Below, one piece after another: positions 33,069-40,627 of a stretch of DNA of 40,627 nucleotides. Position numbers and translations under genes: made by a program. Below the pieces are notes generated by a model. That model made no database searches. It was not told the origin of the DNA and saw only the letters and a list, made by a program, of their open reading frames with translations. Origin of the DNA: CAYVWB01 sp964455395 (lineage in GTDB: Bacteria; Desulfobacterota; Desulfovibrionia; Desulfovibrionales; Desulfovibrionaceae); assembly GCA_964455395.1 (NCBI GenBank), contig CAYVWB010000041.1, forward strand, positions 1 to 40,627, in the 5' to 3' direction. Position 1 is the stretch's first letter. Each line of letters opens with the position of its first letter.

Positions 33069-34139
33069 CTACCTCCTACGCTTGGTGGGAGCAAGGAGCG
33101 TCGCGGCAACATCGTCCACGGAGCCCGTCTCCCTTGCCTTTGCGTATGCTTTCTGAACTTGCTGACGGATTGCACTGGAAGCCGGCTTCTTACCCTGTTT
33201 AGGTGCCACCCTTGCCTTAGTCTTTTTGACCTCTATGCCCTTGGCTCCCTTAGACTTCAGCATCTTGTAACGGAGGGCATCGGCGGCCACCACAAAGAGG
33301 CGGTGATCGACGGCGCTGTTAAGGTCCTCCATAGAGAAGCCGTAGTCGTCGGTGAGCATCCTGACGAACTCATCACGGAACTTGGGTCCCTTCTGAGGGT
33401 CTTTGAGGATGGGAAGTTTAGACTTCAACTTCTCACCTTCGAGACGCCTCACTTCAGCGAGCGCCTGGTCAGCCTCTTGGTGCATGTGCTGCATGGCCTG
33501 CTGAATACCCGCCTTCCGCTGATGGATAAGCTGCATTTCTGCATCATAAGCATCCTTAGCGAGAAGGTAGGCAGTCGGGTCTTGCTCCATCAAAGATACA
33601 TCAGGTGGCTTTACGGATGGCGTAAACAGGATTTCGCTAACCGCCTTGACAATGTTCTCCATCTGCTCACGGTTGATGCGCGCTTGCTCGGCAGCCGTCT
33701 TGCGTGCTTCAGTGGCTTCCTGCAAACGCTTTTCAATCGCGCCTTCGCCAGCATACCGACGCTTCAGATCGGCGATGGAAACTTCCTGCTCCTCACCGTC
33801 CACAGTAACCTTCACGGTTACGTGGTCGCTGACAGTGGTGGAAGTATCCTCGTCGTCTTTGTCGTCCGGGCTTTCGTCTTGCGCGTTCGAGTTATCGCCT
33901 TCGCCGCTATCTTGGGGGTCGGGTGTACCCTCCCCAAATAGATCGTCGAAGTCGTCACTCACGCTAGCTTCTTCGCTGTCGTCGTGAGTATCCTCCGCAT
34001 CCTCGTTGGCGGGAGATTTCGGCTTGTCCTCGTCGGGCGCCGGGGGCGTCTGAGAGGACGCGGGCTCAACAAGGGACCGCGCCACATCATCGATGGTCGC
34101 AGGAGCCTCGGAGCCGGCGTTTGCTTCAAGGTTATTCAT
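33069..34139 (-). CDS. Capsid scaffolding protein
   Basis: A 356-aa protein directly upstream of the capsid gene. The first 110 residues are strongly acidic and disordered (many Asp, Glu and Ser). A short VTVKVTVDGEEQEV strand pair precedes coiled-coil helices (about 125-170 and 195-235). The C-terminus is basic (KTKARVAPKQGKKP ending KRRR). Acidic N-terminus, coiled coil and basic tail is the usual build of podovirus scaffolds, whose basic tail binds capsid. There are only six bases between its stop and the capsid ATG. Confidence 0.8.
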   Translation of the reverse strand: MNNLEANAGSEAPATIDDVARSLVEPASSQTPPAPDEDKPKSPANEDAEDTHDDSEEASVSDDFDDLFGEGTPDPQDSGEGDNSNAQDESPDDKDDEDTSTTVSDHVTVKVTVDGEEQEVSIADLKRRYAGEGAIEKRLQEATEARKTAAEQARINREQMENIVKAVSEILFTPSVKPPDVSLMEQDPTAYLLAKDAYDAEMQLIHQRKAGIQQAMQHMHQEADQALAEVRRLEGEKLKSKLPILKDPQKGPKFRDEFVRMLTDDYGFSMEDLNSAVDHRLFVVAADALRYKMLKSKGAKGIEVKKTKARVAPKQGKKPASSAIRQQVQKAYAKARETGSVDDVAATLLAPTKRRR

Positions 34140-34150
34140 TGTCTAACCTC

Positions 34151-34384
34151 CTAAAAGTCGTCATTATTTGAAGCAAGAGATTTGAGCGTCTCGAAAAACG
34201 CAAGCATCACCTGATTACCAAGGTAAACACGCTTGATGTTTTCATCGCTTAGATCAGGGTTGTCGAGCGAAACAAGATTTGTATCTCGCATATACTCAAA
34301 CAGGTAAGCAATCAACTTATCGTTGTCAGCGATAAGTTGTGCCGCCTGCTTAATTTTCATCATATCATAGTCGTCGTCATTCAT
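34151..34384 (-). CDS. Small acidic hypothetical protein, 77 aa
   Basis: I chose ATG 34384 because GGAGG lies nine bases upstream, and it overlaps the portal stop (ATGAATGA). A longer ORF begins at 34399. The protein is acidic at both ends (MNDDDYD, SNNDDF) and helical between. No family is recognised. Its site between portal and scaffold genes suggests a small head-assembly factor. Confidence 0.65.
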   Translation of the reverse strand: MNDDDYDMMKIKQAAQLIADNDKLIAYLFEYMRDTNLVSLDNPDLSDENIKRVYLGNQVMLAFFETLKSLASNNDDF

Positions 34385-36530
34385 TATTGCCTCCGGCATC
34401 CGCCTTGGTGGCCTCTTGCTGTTCGCGGACTTGCTCCCTATCGAGGGCTTGATTGTTTAGTTTGGCGGCCTCGATATAGAGTTTTTGCAGCATCTCGTCG
34501 CGCTTAAGATCGTCGGACATGAGAATTTCGACCATCTTGGTGCGCGTCTGACGATCCTGCTCCGCCTGTTTAGCCTCCATTTCCCTCGTCTTGAGGCGGG
34601 CGTCGAGTTCAGCCTTCTGTGCTTCAACCTGAGCCTTGATAGTTTCGACCTCAACGAGGCCCTGCGTAGGATCAGGCTGCGGCGGAGGCTGCATCCGCTC
34701 CATAAGCTCCTGCATGAACATAGCAGTTGTTTCTGGGTCAACGAGGTTCATATACCTTGAAATATCGTCGAAGCCCATGAGTTTCGCCTTGTCAGCGATA
34801 ACGTTGTAGTGCTGTTCCAGTGTCACGACAGGGTTGTGGAGGCCGAGTTGCTGAAATGCGTTGAGTTGGTACTGTTCCATTTGGGTGAGGAGCGCAATCT
34901 TCTCCATGCGGTCGGCGTTACCGAGACCAACCTTGACCTCAATGGGAAGATCAGGAAGGAAATATTCTTGATTAATGACAAGATTATTGAACGCGATGTC
35001 GCGGCTGTAGTAGCGAATAGACAGATCGAGGAGGGCGCGGAAAAGAGAACGGAGCCCCGTTTCTGCGAGATTGCGAGCGTAATATTCGACCTGTCCCTTA
35101 GCTAAATCGATGGTGTTACGAACCGCATCCTTATCGGTAGACTGCATAGCGGTCGGATCAAGACCGAGAGCCGCAGAAGTAACGCCGGACTTAACCTCGC
35201 CGCGCTGATTAAGGTACTGAAGGAGCGGGAGCATCGCTCCAACCGTGGGCTGCGTGCTGATCTCTTGGATCATGCCCGGAGCGCGAACACGGATCGGAGC
35301 GCCGATCTTTGGCGAAAGAACATCCTGCATGTTGACCATCGTCTCATGGACGGCGAGGCGACGGTTATTGGTTAGGTGAGCGTTATCGACAGTTGCGCGA
35401 AGGAGAGACGTGTTGACGTCTTGCGTCTCCTTCATAATGTCATAAAGAGACTTACCAAAGAACGCCGCTGGCTGAGGATCGGCTAGGAACGCATGGAAAG
35501 GTACATGAGGTATCTTTTCATAGTCGATTAACTGATACGACGTACCGCCGAGATAGAAACGGTAAAGCTGAGGGACGCCTGCCCCGTCGAAGTCGAACCT
35601 AGCGTAGACTTCAGTGAGAAGTATCTTACGCATGGAAGGGTCGACTTCATGCGTAGTTTCGGAATTGTCCTTGATATAGCCTCGCCGAGCCTGGCTTTCA
35701 CCAGTCGCGTCATAATCTTCCGGGTCGAGATCGTCGAGGGACCCCCAGTCCTCATATTCGAGACCCATAGCAATACAGTCGCCCACCGGGATCGAGCGGC
35801 GGCGACCTATTACACGAGCGTCTTTTGTATTAGTGGCGCTATCAGTGATAAAAAACTCGTAGAGAGGTACGTGCTCCATAACGATCTTACCGATCTTGGA
35901 GACGTAAGAAAACTCTACATCGAAAAACACGCCTTCTGTAGCGCCTTCGGTCGGCTGCGCTGATGTGATGGAAACGCTGGGGTTGTTCGCAAGCTGTTGG
36001 TAGCTTTCAGCGTCAATCCCCTTAGCCTCGAAATTCTCTACGGAGTAATCTTCCTGCCAGTCGGCATACACGATGCCGACATTTTTGAGTAGGACGTCGT
36101 GAACAATGTCTACGAGAACGCGGTATCCGTCATTCGCCCAAAAGAGGTGCTGAACGTATTTTGTTTGAATACGGGCAAGGTCAGCAAAATCAGCGCGTTG
36201 CGATCTGTATTCGACGATGGTATCTTCGGCGGTCAGCGCTCGCATGATCGAAGTCTTGACCGCCCTCGTAGCGTCTCTGACAGCGGTATCTGTGGCTCTC
36301 GACCTACCTGGAATGGTAGGGAGATCAGTACCTCCGTCGAAATACTCCTCCGCCTTCTCCCACTCCGGCATCCACTCGGTGGATATGAAGTTGGCAGCGT
36401 CGTCGATCAACACGGAAAGCATAGAGACGGCATCATCGACAGAAATAGGATCGTCGTCGGCGGCTTCAGCCTCCGGCTCCGCATCCTCGTCGAAAATGTA
36501 TTCGTCGATCACGCCGTCTCTAATTGACAT
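34377..36530 (-). CDS. Portal protein, SU10 type
   Basis: A 717-aa protein of the size and layout of SU10-like portals. The N-terminal 60 residues are acidic. The core includes a segment with SMRKILLTEVYARFDFDG (residues about 297-314) and a long clip/stem region with KSGVTSAALGLDPTAMQST. The last 110 residues are a charged coiled coil with KAQVEAQKAELDARL-type heptads. It forms the dodecamer through which DNA enters the head. It follows the tiny basic genes by nine bases and overlaps the 77-aa gene at its end. Confidence 0.85.
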   Translation of the reverse strand: MSIRDGVIDEYIFDEDAEPEAEAADDDPISVDDAVSMLSVLIDDAANFISTEWMPEWEKAEEYFDGGTDLPTIPGRSRATDTAVRDATRAVKTSIMRALTAEDTIVEYRSQRADFADLARIQTKYVQHLFWANDGYRVLVDIVHDVLLKNVGIVYADWQEDYSVENFEAKGIDAESYQQLANNPSVSITSAQPTEGATEGVFFDVEFSYVSKIGKIVMEHVPLYEFFITDSATNTKDARVIGRRRSIPVGDCIAMGLEYEDWGSLDDLDPEDYDATGESQARRGYIKDNSETTHEVDPSMRKILLTEVYARFDFDGAGVPQLYRFYLGGTSYQLIDYEKIPHVPFHAFLADPQPAAFFGKSLYDIMKETQDVNTSLLRATVDNAHLTNNRRLAVHETMVNMQDVLSPKIGAPIRVRAPGMIQEISTQPTVGAMLPLLQYLNQRGEVKSGVTSAALGLDPTAMQSTDKDAVRNTIDLAKGQVEYYARNLAETGLRSLFRALLDLSIRYYSRDIAFNNLVINQEYFLPDLPIEVKVGLGNADRMEKIALLTQMEQYQLNAFQQLGLHNPVVTLEQHYNVIADKAKLMGFDDISRYMNLVDPETTAMFMQELMERMQPPPQPDPTQGLVEVETIKAQVEAQKAELDARLKTREMEAKQAEQDRQTRTKMVEILMSDDLKRDEMLQKLYIEAAKLNNQALDREQVREQQEATKADAGGNNE

Positions 36531-36539
36531 GGTGTCACT

Positions 36540-36716
36540 TTACTTCGACTTCACACGACCCGCGTTGAGCGGAGCATTTTTCGGCGCCATGGCGTATCCA
36601 AGAAGTTTGTGAGGAGAAGGAGTATCCCCATGCTTCTTGAAAAGTCCGCGGTGCATCACGGAAGATGCAGCGGGCGTTTTGCCGCCAATAAACCTCTTTG
36701 CCTTCGACACCCTCAT
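36540..36716 (-). CDS. Small basic protein, 58 aa
   Basis: The sequence is rich in Lys, Arg, Ala, Gly and Pro (MRVSKAKRFIGGK, PHKLLGYAMAPKNAP). It has no membrane segment. The ATG at 36716 lies one base after the previous gene's stop, in TGATATG. Similar tiny basic proteins are common next to portal genes of podoviruses; most have no known function. It could bind DNA or a virion subunit. Confidence 0.6.
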   Translation of the reverse strand: MRVSKAKRFIGGKTPAASSVMHRGLFKKHGDTPSPHKLLGYAMAPKNAPLNAGRVKSK

Positions 36717-36717
36717 A

Positions 36718-36810
36718 TCACTTACCCTTCTTGGGCGGCCAAAACTTCTTGGCCGGAGAGCCATTCTTGATCTTACCGCCGCCCATCTTCTTACCGCCGT
36801 AGCCCTTCAT
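36718..36810 (-). CDS. Tiny Gly/Lys-rich protein, 30 aa
   Basis: Too short for normal gene finders. It reads MKGYGGKKMGGGK, then IKNGSPAKKFWPPKKGK and a TGA stop. The start follows GGAGG in TAGGAGGCTAAG, a very good ribosome site, and it lies between the 96-aa gene and the 58-aa gene. Coding potential is supported by the ribosome site, the tight spacing and the clear basic composition. Function unknown. Confidence 0.65.
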   Translation of the reverse strand: MKGYGGKKMGGGKIKNGSPAKKFWPPKKGK

Positions 36811-36819
36811 CTTAGCCTC

Positions 36820-37110
36820 CTACAGTTCGGGCCTATCTGCCCTGCCGCGTTCTAGCATCCGAAGTCGGCTCCTATTGGACCTGACTTCTTCCCGAAGATC
36901 GCGAATATGAGCCTCCAACGCATCAACGTCTTGCTCAAACTCTACCACTATCAATTCGATGCGTGCTTCATTAACCGTTGCAGTTTTGTCCAGCGTGTAG
37001 ACAATGTTAATAAGCCAACTAACAGCACCAGACAAGATTAAAAGCAAAACGCCGATAACTGGTTTAATGTATTGTATCAGCGTTTCTTGCTTTTCGTCTC
37101 CATTTGCCAC
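36820..37110 (-). CDS. One-TM coiled-coil protein (spanin- or holin-like)
   Basis: A 96-aa protein. Residues about 15-37 (VIGVLLLILSGAVSWLINIV) form one membrane helix after a short charged N-terminus. The rest is a charged coiled coil (FEQDVDALEAHIRDLREEV). This is the layout of an inner-membrane spanin (Rz type) or of a membrane-anchored lysis regulator. It sits right after the holin-like and amidase genes, which supports a lysis role. No outer-membrane spanin partner with a lipobox is seen nearby. Confidence 0.55.
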   Translation of the reverse strand: MANGDEKQETLIQYIKPVIGVLLLILSGAVSWLINIVYTLDKTATVNEARIELIVVEFEQDVDALEAHIRDLREEVRSNRSRLRMLERGRADRPEL

Positions 37111-37252
37111 TTCTTACCCCGCCGTTTTTTGTTTGCAGAATGGCACTCCTTAGCGACCTTCTACAAAATACCCGCTTTGTAGATAAGTTTTTTATTGTTA
37201 GCGGCAGAGGTCATAAAAGCGGCCTGATTTTTCGATCTGGATGATACAGCTA
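37111..37252. other. 142-bp spacer inside the late arm
   Basis: The longest gap in the late arm. An inverted repeat (ctacaaa with tttgtag, about 37163-37184) is followed by T-rich sequence on the plus strand. No promoter with both boxes is clear on the minus strand. It may hold a processing or weak regulatory site for the portal-capsid part of the message. Confidence 0.35.
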
Positions 37253-37675
37253 CTAGGCATCTCTGCGCTTGGTGGAGACAGCTTCAGAACCTCCGGCGGG
37301 GATTTCGCTATCTTCCTCAATATCGAGGCGCGCATACAGCTTCTTAACGAGCCCTGTTTCACCGCCAAGCCACTTTACCACATCTCCGGCAGCCCCCACG
37401 GCGTAAGCAGCGGCCTCGCGGACGACCGTGTTGGCTACGTCAACCTCCAACTTCTTGCCGTGCGCTGCTCTATCCGTAGCATTCAGCCCATAATCGACCG
37501 CCCTCTTCAGAAGCTGTTCGGCTCGAAGCATCATGAGAACGCTATAGAGCGGCTTTGGGAGGACAGCAGAAGCAAAAGTCAGTGCCAGCCCCAGCGCCAT
37601 CAAAACAAGGTCGCCGAGAAGCGGGAGGAGCGCCTGTACCCATTCGCCCCAAGGGATCGTCACCGTGGTGTCCAT
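37253..37675 (-). CDS. Holin-like membrane protein, 140 aa
   Basis: Residues about 13-39 (LLPLLGDLVLMALGLALTFA) form one long membrane segment near the N-terminus. The rest is an amphipathic Ala/Val-rich helix and an acidic-to-basic tail. This fits the LLH-type phage holins with one N-terminal helix. The gene follows the amidase gene by 34 bases, and CGGAG precedes the ATG. It would form the membrane lesion that releases the lysis enzyme. Family assignment is probable, not certain. Confidence 0.6.
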   Translation of the reverse strand: MDTTVTIPWGEWVQALLPLLGDLVLMALGLALTFASAVLPKPLYSVLMMLRAEQLLKRAVDYGLNATDRAAHGKKLEVDVANTVVREAAAYAVGAAGDVVKWLGGETGLVKKLYARLDIEEDSEIPAGGSEAVSTKRRDA

Positions 37676-37709
37676 CTCAATTCTCCGATTTCAAGATGCA
37701 GAGTGTAAC

Positions 37710-38360
37710 TTAGCTGTTCCGTAGATGGTCTCGTAGCTCTTGAAAGGCTCTATCAAGCCTCTCAATCCTCTCGTCTATCCGCTTACCGGCCTCGTCAAGC
37801 TGGTCCATCAGAGCGAGGCGGTTTGTGATCTGCTGGAAAGCGTCGAGGAGGTGCATTAGTATCTGGTTCGGCTCTCCGAGATTAGGCAAATTGGGCTCAA
37901 TGTCGCCTTCTTCCTCGGAAGATGTGTATTCGCTGTTTGCGACATCTCTAACCACATCGAAAGAAGGGCACGCTTTCGCAGCGAACTGATTATGCCCGTA
38001 AACATCATCCCAAGTGAGACCATATTTGTCAAGCAGCCTCGCCGTAAGCGAATACATTGACGCAATCTGAGCGTCGGTGCGAGTATCCTTCGCTCTCTTG
38101 GTGCCATCACTTGTAATCCCGCCGGCGTAAGAAATCCCGATGCTGTCGTGATTTTCGCCCTTCACGTGAGCGCCGACGAGACCTTCGTCGCGGCAGGCAA
38201 TGACCTCGCCTTCCAACGTGATGAGATAGTGATAACCAATATCCGACCAACCATTTTCCGTCACATGCCAGCGATAGAGATCGTCGCGGGTCACTTCGCG
38301 ACCTTCTGGCGTCGCGGTACAGTGCCAAATAATCTTTTTCGTCGTCTTGCGTTGCGTCAT
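37710..38360 (-). CDS. N-acetylmuramoyl-L-alanine amidase (T7 lysozyme-like endolysin)
   Basis: A 216-aa protein. The catalytic zinc site is WHCTAT (H13), YGHNQF (H123) and KACPSF (C131), with GYHY (Y43) and K129 as the supporting residues. This is the amidase_2 fold of T7 gp3.5. The last 75 residues are a coiled coil (QLDEAGKRIDERIERLDRAF) absent in T7 lysozyme, perhaps for oligomerisation or membrane contact. I chose ATG 38360 because GGAG lies four to seven bases upstream and because the longer ORF would overlap TerL. There is no signal peptide, so a holin must release it. Confidence 0.85.
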   Translation of the reverse strand: MTQRKTTKKIIWHCTATPEGREVTRDDLYRWHVTENGWSDIGYHYLITLEGEVIACRDEGLVGAHVKGENHDSIGISYAGGITSDGTKRAKDTRTDAQIASMYSLTARLLDKYGLTWDDVYGHNQFAAKACPSFDVVRDVANSEYTSSEEEGDIEPNLPNLGEPNQILMHLLDAFQQITNRLALMDQLDEAGKRIDERIERLDRAFQELRDHLRNS

Positions 38361-38370
38361 TCTCCGGCTC

Positions 38371-39822
38371 CTAGTAAATATACGACGTTTCAACTTCCAG
38401 CGGTCTCGCCCAATTCGTCTTGTCAAGGCTTCTCATTACGCCGGAATAGACAGCACCTTCCTGAGCGAACGTCAAACAAGCGGCGTCGGCAAGGTTAGGA
38501 GAAGCAATTCCTCGCCGGCGGAGGTCATCTTTGCGCTCAACCGCATTTTTTCCAGACGAGGTAAACAGCGCCAATGGGGAAGTAATTTCAGCGAGGATTT
38601 TATCTACGATTTTCTCTTCGAGGTAGATGCCTTCCTCTATGGTGCAGGTCAAATCCTCAATCCAGAACTTCAGGGAATACCACAACTCGTCCCTAAGTCG
38701 CAAGTATGTCCCTTTGAGCGCAGCCGTTTCGCCCACATTGATGTCGATTGCGCTGTAGCCTAATTCACGAAGGCGGTCAGCGACAGGGCCACCAACACCA
38801 ATACTATCGACGAAAATAGCATCGGGTCTAAGAGATCTGGGTAGTGCGTCGATTTCTTCTTTGACCCAGCCGACGGTGGACATTGCGTCCGCTGAGTTAT
38901 ACTCCTTCGCAAAGAAGATGCGATTACTCTGGCGCCCGACCAAAGCAGAAGCGTCCCCACCGCGGCCGATATCGAGGCCAAAATAAATAGCACCATCACG
39001 GCCATGCACATCGCGATTTCTTGCAGCATCGGCTACATCCCTTCCTATAAGTGTTCGTTCTTCTCTTGTCGGGAACTCGCCAAGAACTTTAACTCGATAT
39101 TGGTCGCTGTCTTCACCGTAAGTGTTTTCAATTGTGTCAACAAAAGCCTGATCGACACGCGACGTATCAAAACTCGTAAGGTGCACCGTGTGCCAATAAG
39201 GCTTCAGATCGTGATGGGTCCTATAGAAAAACCCGCTGAGGCGGGTCGGGTTGGAGATCATCACGAAAATGGCACCGGGTGTCGAAAGCGTACCTTGCGC
39301 TGCCTCGTATACCTCCTCGGCTACACCACTGGCCTCATCGACGATGCACAGCACATATTTCGAGTGAATACCAGCCAGTGCTTCAGGTGTCTCTCGCCGG
39401 GCGGTTCGGAAAGAGATGAACGCATTTTCGATATTATCCTGGCGGTAGATACGATCAGACGTATTCTTGATTGGTTGTTTGAGGAAGTCGGGAAGCTGTT
39501 TGCGCCATTTGATTACTTCGGGGAAGAGCCCGTCTTTCAACTGAGACGCTGAAGGCGAAGTGACAACAATCTTACATTCAGATCGGAAAAGCAAAAAGTG
39601 AAGGGCTAAAATGGCGCAGAAGAATGTTTTGCCTGCACCATTCCCACTTCGAATAGAGATGCGAGTCTCTCCGGCGTCTAGCCTCTCAAACACGCTCCGC
39701 TGCCAATCTTCCAATTCGAGCCCAAGCACAGCCTCGCAAAAGTAAATCCGATCACCAGCGCAGTTTGCGACCAGATTATCGAGGCGCGTTTGGACGTCGT
39801 TATCTTCGGCTTCGAGCAGCAT
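38371..39822 (-). CDS. Terminase large subunit
   Basis: A 483-aa motor and nuclease. The ATPase domain has an adenine motif (DWQ, about 39-41), Walker A SGNGAGKT (59-66), Walker B VLCIVDEA (157-164) and the coupling motif ISNPTR (189-194). The nuclease domain has FGLDIGRGGDAS (D284), IFVDS (D339) and LADAA near residue 448 as its metal ligands. It cuts and packages the genome. The start overlaps the TerS-like stop (TAATG). It opens the structural genes of the late arm, second after the TerS-like gene. Confidence 0.95.
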   Translation of the reverse strand: MLLEAEDNDVQTRLDNLVANCAGDRIYFCEAVLGLELEDWQRSVFERLDAGETRISIRSGNGAGKTFFCAILALHFLLFRSECKIVVTSPSASQLKDGLFPEVIKWRKQLPDFLKQPIKNTSDRIYRQDNIENAFISFRTARRETPEALAGIHSKYVLCIVDEASGVAEEVYEAAQGTLSTPGAIFVMISNPTRLSGFFYRTHHDLKPYWHTVHLTSFDTSRVDQAFVDTIENTYGEDSDQYRVKVLGEFPTREERTLIGRDVADAARNRDVHGRDGAIYFGLDIGRGGDASALVGRQSNRIFFAKEYNSADAMSTVGWVKEEIDALPRSLRPDAIFVDSIGVGGPVADRLRELGYSAIDINVGETAALKGTYLRLRDELWYSLKFWIEDLTCTIEEGIYLEEKIVDKILAEITSPLALFTSSGKNAVERKDDLRRRGIASPNLADAACLTFAQEGAVYSGVMRSLDKTNWARPLEVETSYIY

Positions 39823-40400
39823 TACTCGGCAGCCTCATCCGACATGCTCATCCCATACCGCGGCACATCACTTCTCGGCAGTCTGACCACGTTAGAAGAA
39901 GTCGGGCGGAGAGACGGTCCGTCGATAACCGCCGGAGATCGGTCACTCGGCGTCTCTCCGCCCTCGGAAGGGTCCGGTGGTGCTAGACGGACCCTCCCGT
40001 TTCTCGACGCGGCACCGGACGATTTCCTCATCTCCGGCGGCGTCCAACCCTCGATCTTATCCAACTGCTTACCAAGTGACAAGCTGTCACTTTGGTTTGC
40101 TGCGGCTGTATCCCGAACCCTAGCGACCTGAACCTGACTATCAATCTTTCCATAAGCCCGATCGAGGGCGAGGTTGAGTACTTCCAGCTGCGTTTTCACC
40201 GGCAAGTCCGCAAACCTCTCGTCCTCAAGCATAGCCAACAACCGGAAAGCCGCGATCTTCCCGGCGCGCTTCAGAGCCGCGACGACTACAGCCGGGGCTG
40301 CGTATCTTTCGACAAGCACATTCGTAGCCCCAGCGAAGTCCACAGCCTCGTCCTCGGCTACCTCGAACTTCTCGATAAGTGCAGCGATGTCCCGGCTCAT
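39822..40400 (-). CDS. Probable terminase small subunit
   Basis: A 192-aa protein directly upstream of and coupled to TerL, the standard place for the small subunit. The N-terminal 110 residues are helical (VLVERYAAPAVVVAALKRAG, FADLPVKTQLEVLNLALDRA), as in small terminases that recognise the packaging site. The C-terminal 80 residues are Pro/Ser/Arg-rich and disordered. No specific family motif is seen. It is the first gene after the late promoter. Confidence 0.65.
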   Translation of the reverse strand: MSRDIAALIEKFEVAEDEAVDFAGATNVLVERYAAPAVVVAALKRAGKIAAFRLLAMLEDERFADLPVKTQLEVLNLALDRAYGKIDSQVQVARVRDTAAANQSDSLSLGKQLDKIEGWTPPEMRKSSGAASRNGRVRLAPPDPSEGGETPSDRSPAVIDGPSLRPTSSNVVRLPRSDVPRYGMSMSDEAAE

Positions 40401-40459
40401 TTGCCCATCCCCCGGCCCACTTTGGAAAGCCCTGAAGCCGAATTTCTATCATGCCTTCT

Positions 40460-40501
40460 AACATAACACATCTCCAGGCCCCTGTCAACCCCCTATTTTT
40501 G
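40460..40501 (-). promoter_or_regulatory. Late promoter (leftward, sigma70 type) with a 19-bp block shared with P3
   Basis: On the minus strand TTGACA (40483-40488), a 17-bp spacer, then TATGTT (40460-40465). The 19 bases caaaaatagggggttgaca (minus strand of 40483-40501) are identical to P3 at 10751-10769. It lies about 60 bp upstream of the TerS-like ATG and is the only promoter with both boxes that I find for the late arm. Confidence 0.9.
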
Positions 40502-40546
40502 CGAACAAAACACCTGTTGATAATCGTCGAAATTTTAAGATACATC

Positions 40547-40560
40547 ATGTAAATTTACAT
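40547..40560. promoter_or_regulatory. 14-bp perfect palindrome upstream of the late promoter
   Basis: atgtaaatttacat reads the same on both strands. It lies about 60 bp upstream of the -35 box of the late promoter, in AT-rich DNA, so it could be an operator for a dimeric regulator or part of a replication site. No second copy was noticed elsewhere in the window. Confidence 0.5.
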
Positions 40561-40563
40561 CCT

Positions 40564-40627
40564 GAAAAAATTTTGAAACGACAACGAAATTTGATCTGGA
40601 AAAAATTTTGAAACGACAACGAAATTT
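40564..40627. repeat. AT-rich 35-bp tandem repeat at the right edge
   Basis: The 29-bp block beginning gaaaaaattttgaaacgaca occurs at 40564-40592 and again at 40599-40627, a period of 35. The second copy ends at the last base of the window, so more copies may lie outside. Such iteron-like AT-rich repeats can mark an origin or packaging region. Confidence 0.9.

Noticed and set aside
31806..33941. 711-aa rightward ORF opposite the capsid and scaffold genes
   Set aside because: It reads through the N run, lies antisense to clearly recognisable capsid and scaffold genes, and shows no domain. It is an effect of codon bias on the opposite strand.
40564..40627. Right-edge repeat as a direct terminal repeat of the genome
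   Set aside because: No matching sequence occurs at the left edge, and the copies are side by side, so they are a tandem array and not terminal redundancy.
1..40627. tRNA genes, integrase, lysogeny repressor or phage RNA polymerase
   Set aside because: None could be recognised by eye among the proteins or the non-coding stretches. A covariance-model and profile search would be needed to exclude them fully.

Overview
The window is most of the genome of a tailed phage with a short tail (podovirus type). It encodes a terminase, a portal and major capsid protein of the phage SU10 type, a scaffold, an adaptor, a nozzle-like protein, a tail fibre and a set of large ejection-type proteins. There is no tape measure, tail tube, sheath or baseplate gene. 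No integrase or lysogeny repressor was recognised. No phage RNA polymerase was found either. The promoters I can see are host sigma70-like (TTGACA, 17-bp spacer, TANNNT), so transcription probably uses the host enzyme. The host cannot be named from the sequence; GC content and promoter style would suit a proteobacterium.

Layout. (1) 1-352: GC-rich short tandem repeats at the left edge, then two strong bidirectional terminators. (2) 353-2451, leftward: a two-gene unit, a MoxR/CobS-type AAA+ ATPase coupled to a VWA-like protein. (3) 2452-3652: mostly non-coding, with one GC-rich ORF between 15-bp direct repeats and a possible leftward small transcript. (4) 3653-16085, rightward early/replication arm: small unknown and membrane proteins, three small acidic ORFs, an SNF2-type helicase, a Cas4-like nuclease, a PolA DNA polymerase, a RuvC-like resolvase and a PrimPol-helicase fusion. 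(5) 16086-40400, leftward late arm, transcribed from a promoter near 40,480: TerS-like, TerL, amidase, holin-like, one-TM protein, two tiny basic proteins, portal, scaffold, capsid, a duplicated-LamG protein, adaptor, tail fibre, nozzle and ejection proteins. (6) 40401-40627: late promoter, a 14-bp palindrome and AT-rich 35-bp tandem repeats at the right edge. The early and late arms converge with no bases between their stop codons.

How it works together. A 19-bp block ending in the -35 hexamer is identical in the promoter of the 239-aa gene next to the DNA polymerase and in the late promoter, which suggests a shared control element. The replication proteins form a compact self-priming set: PrimPol plus helicase in one chain, PolA, a resolvase and a nuclease-helicase pair. 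The late arm packages DNA, builds the head and short tail, carries peptidoglycan hydrolase domains in an ejection-type protein, and includes lysis genes directly after TerL.

Assembly. Three runs of 100 N occur. Two are false gaps: the flanks overlap by exactly 55 bp, and removing 155 bp restores a single gene in each case. The third (31954-32053) shows no overlap and hides the end of the capsid gene and the start of the next gene. Both window edges lie in tandem repeats, which probably ended the assembly.
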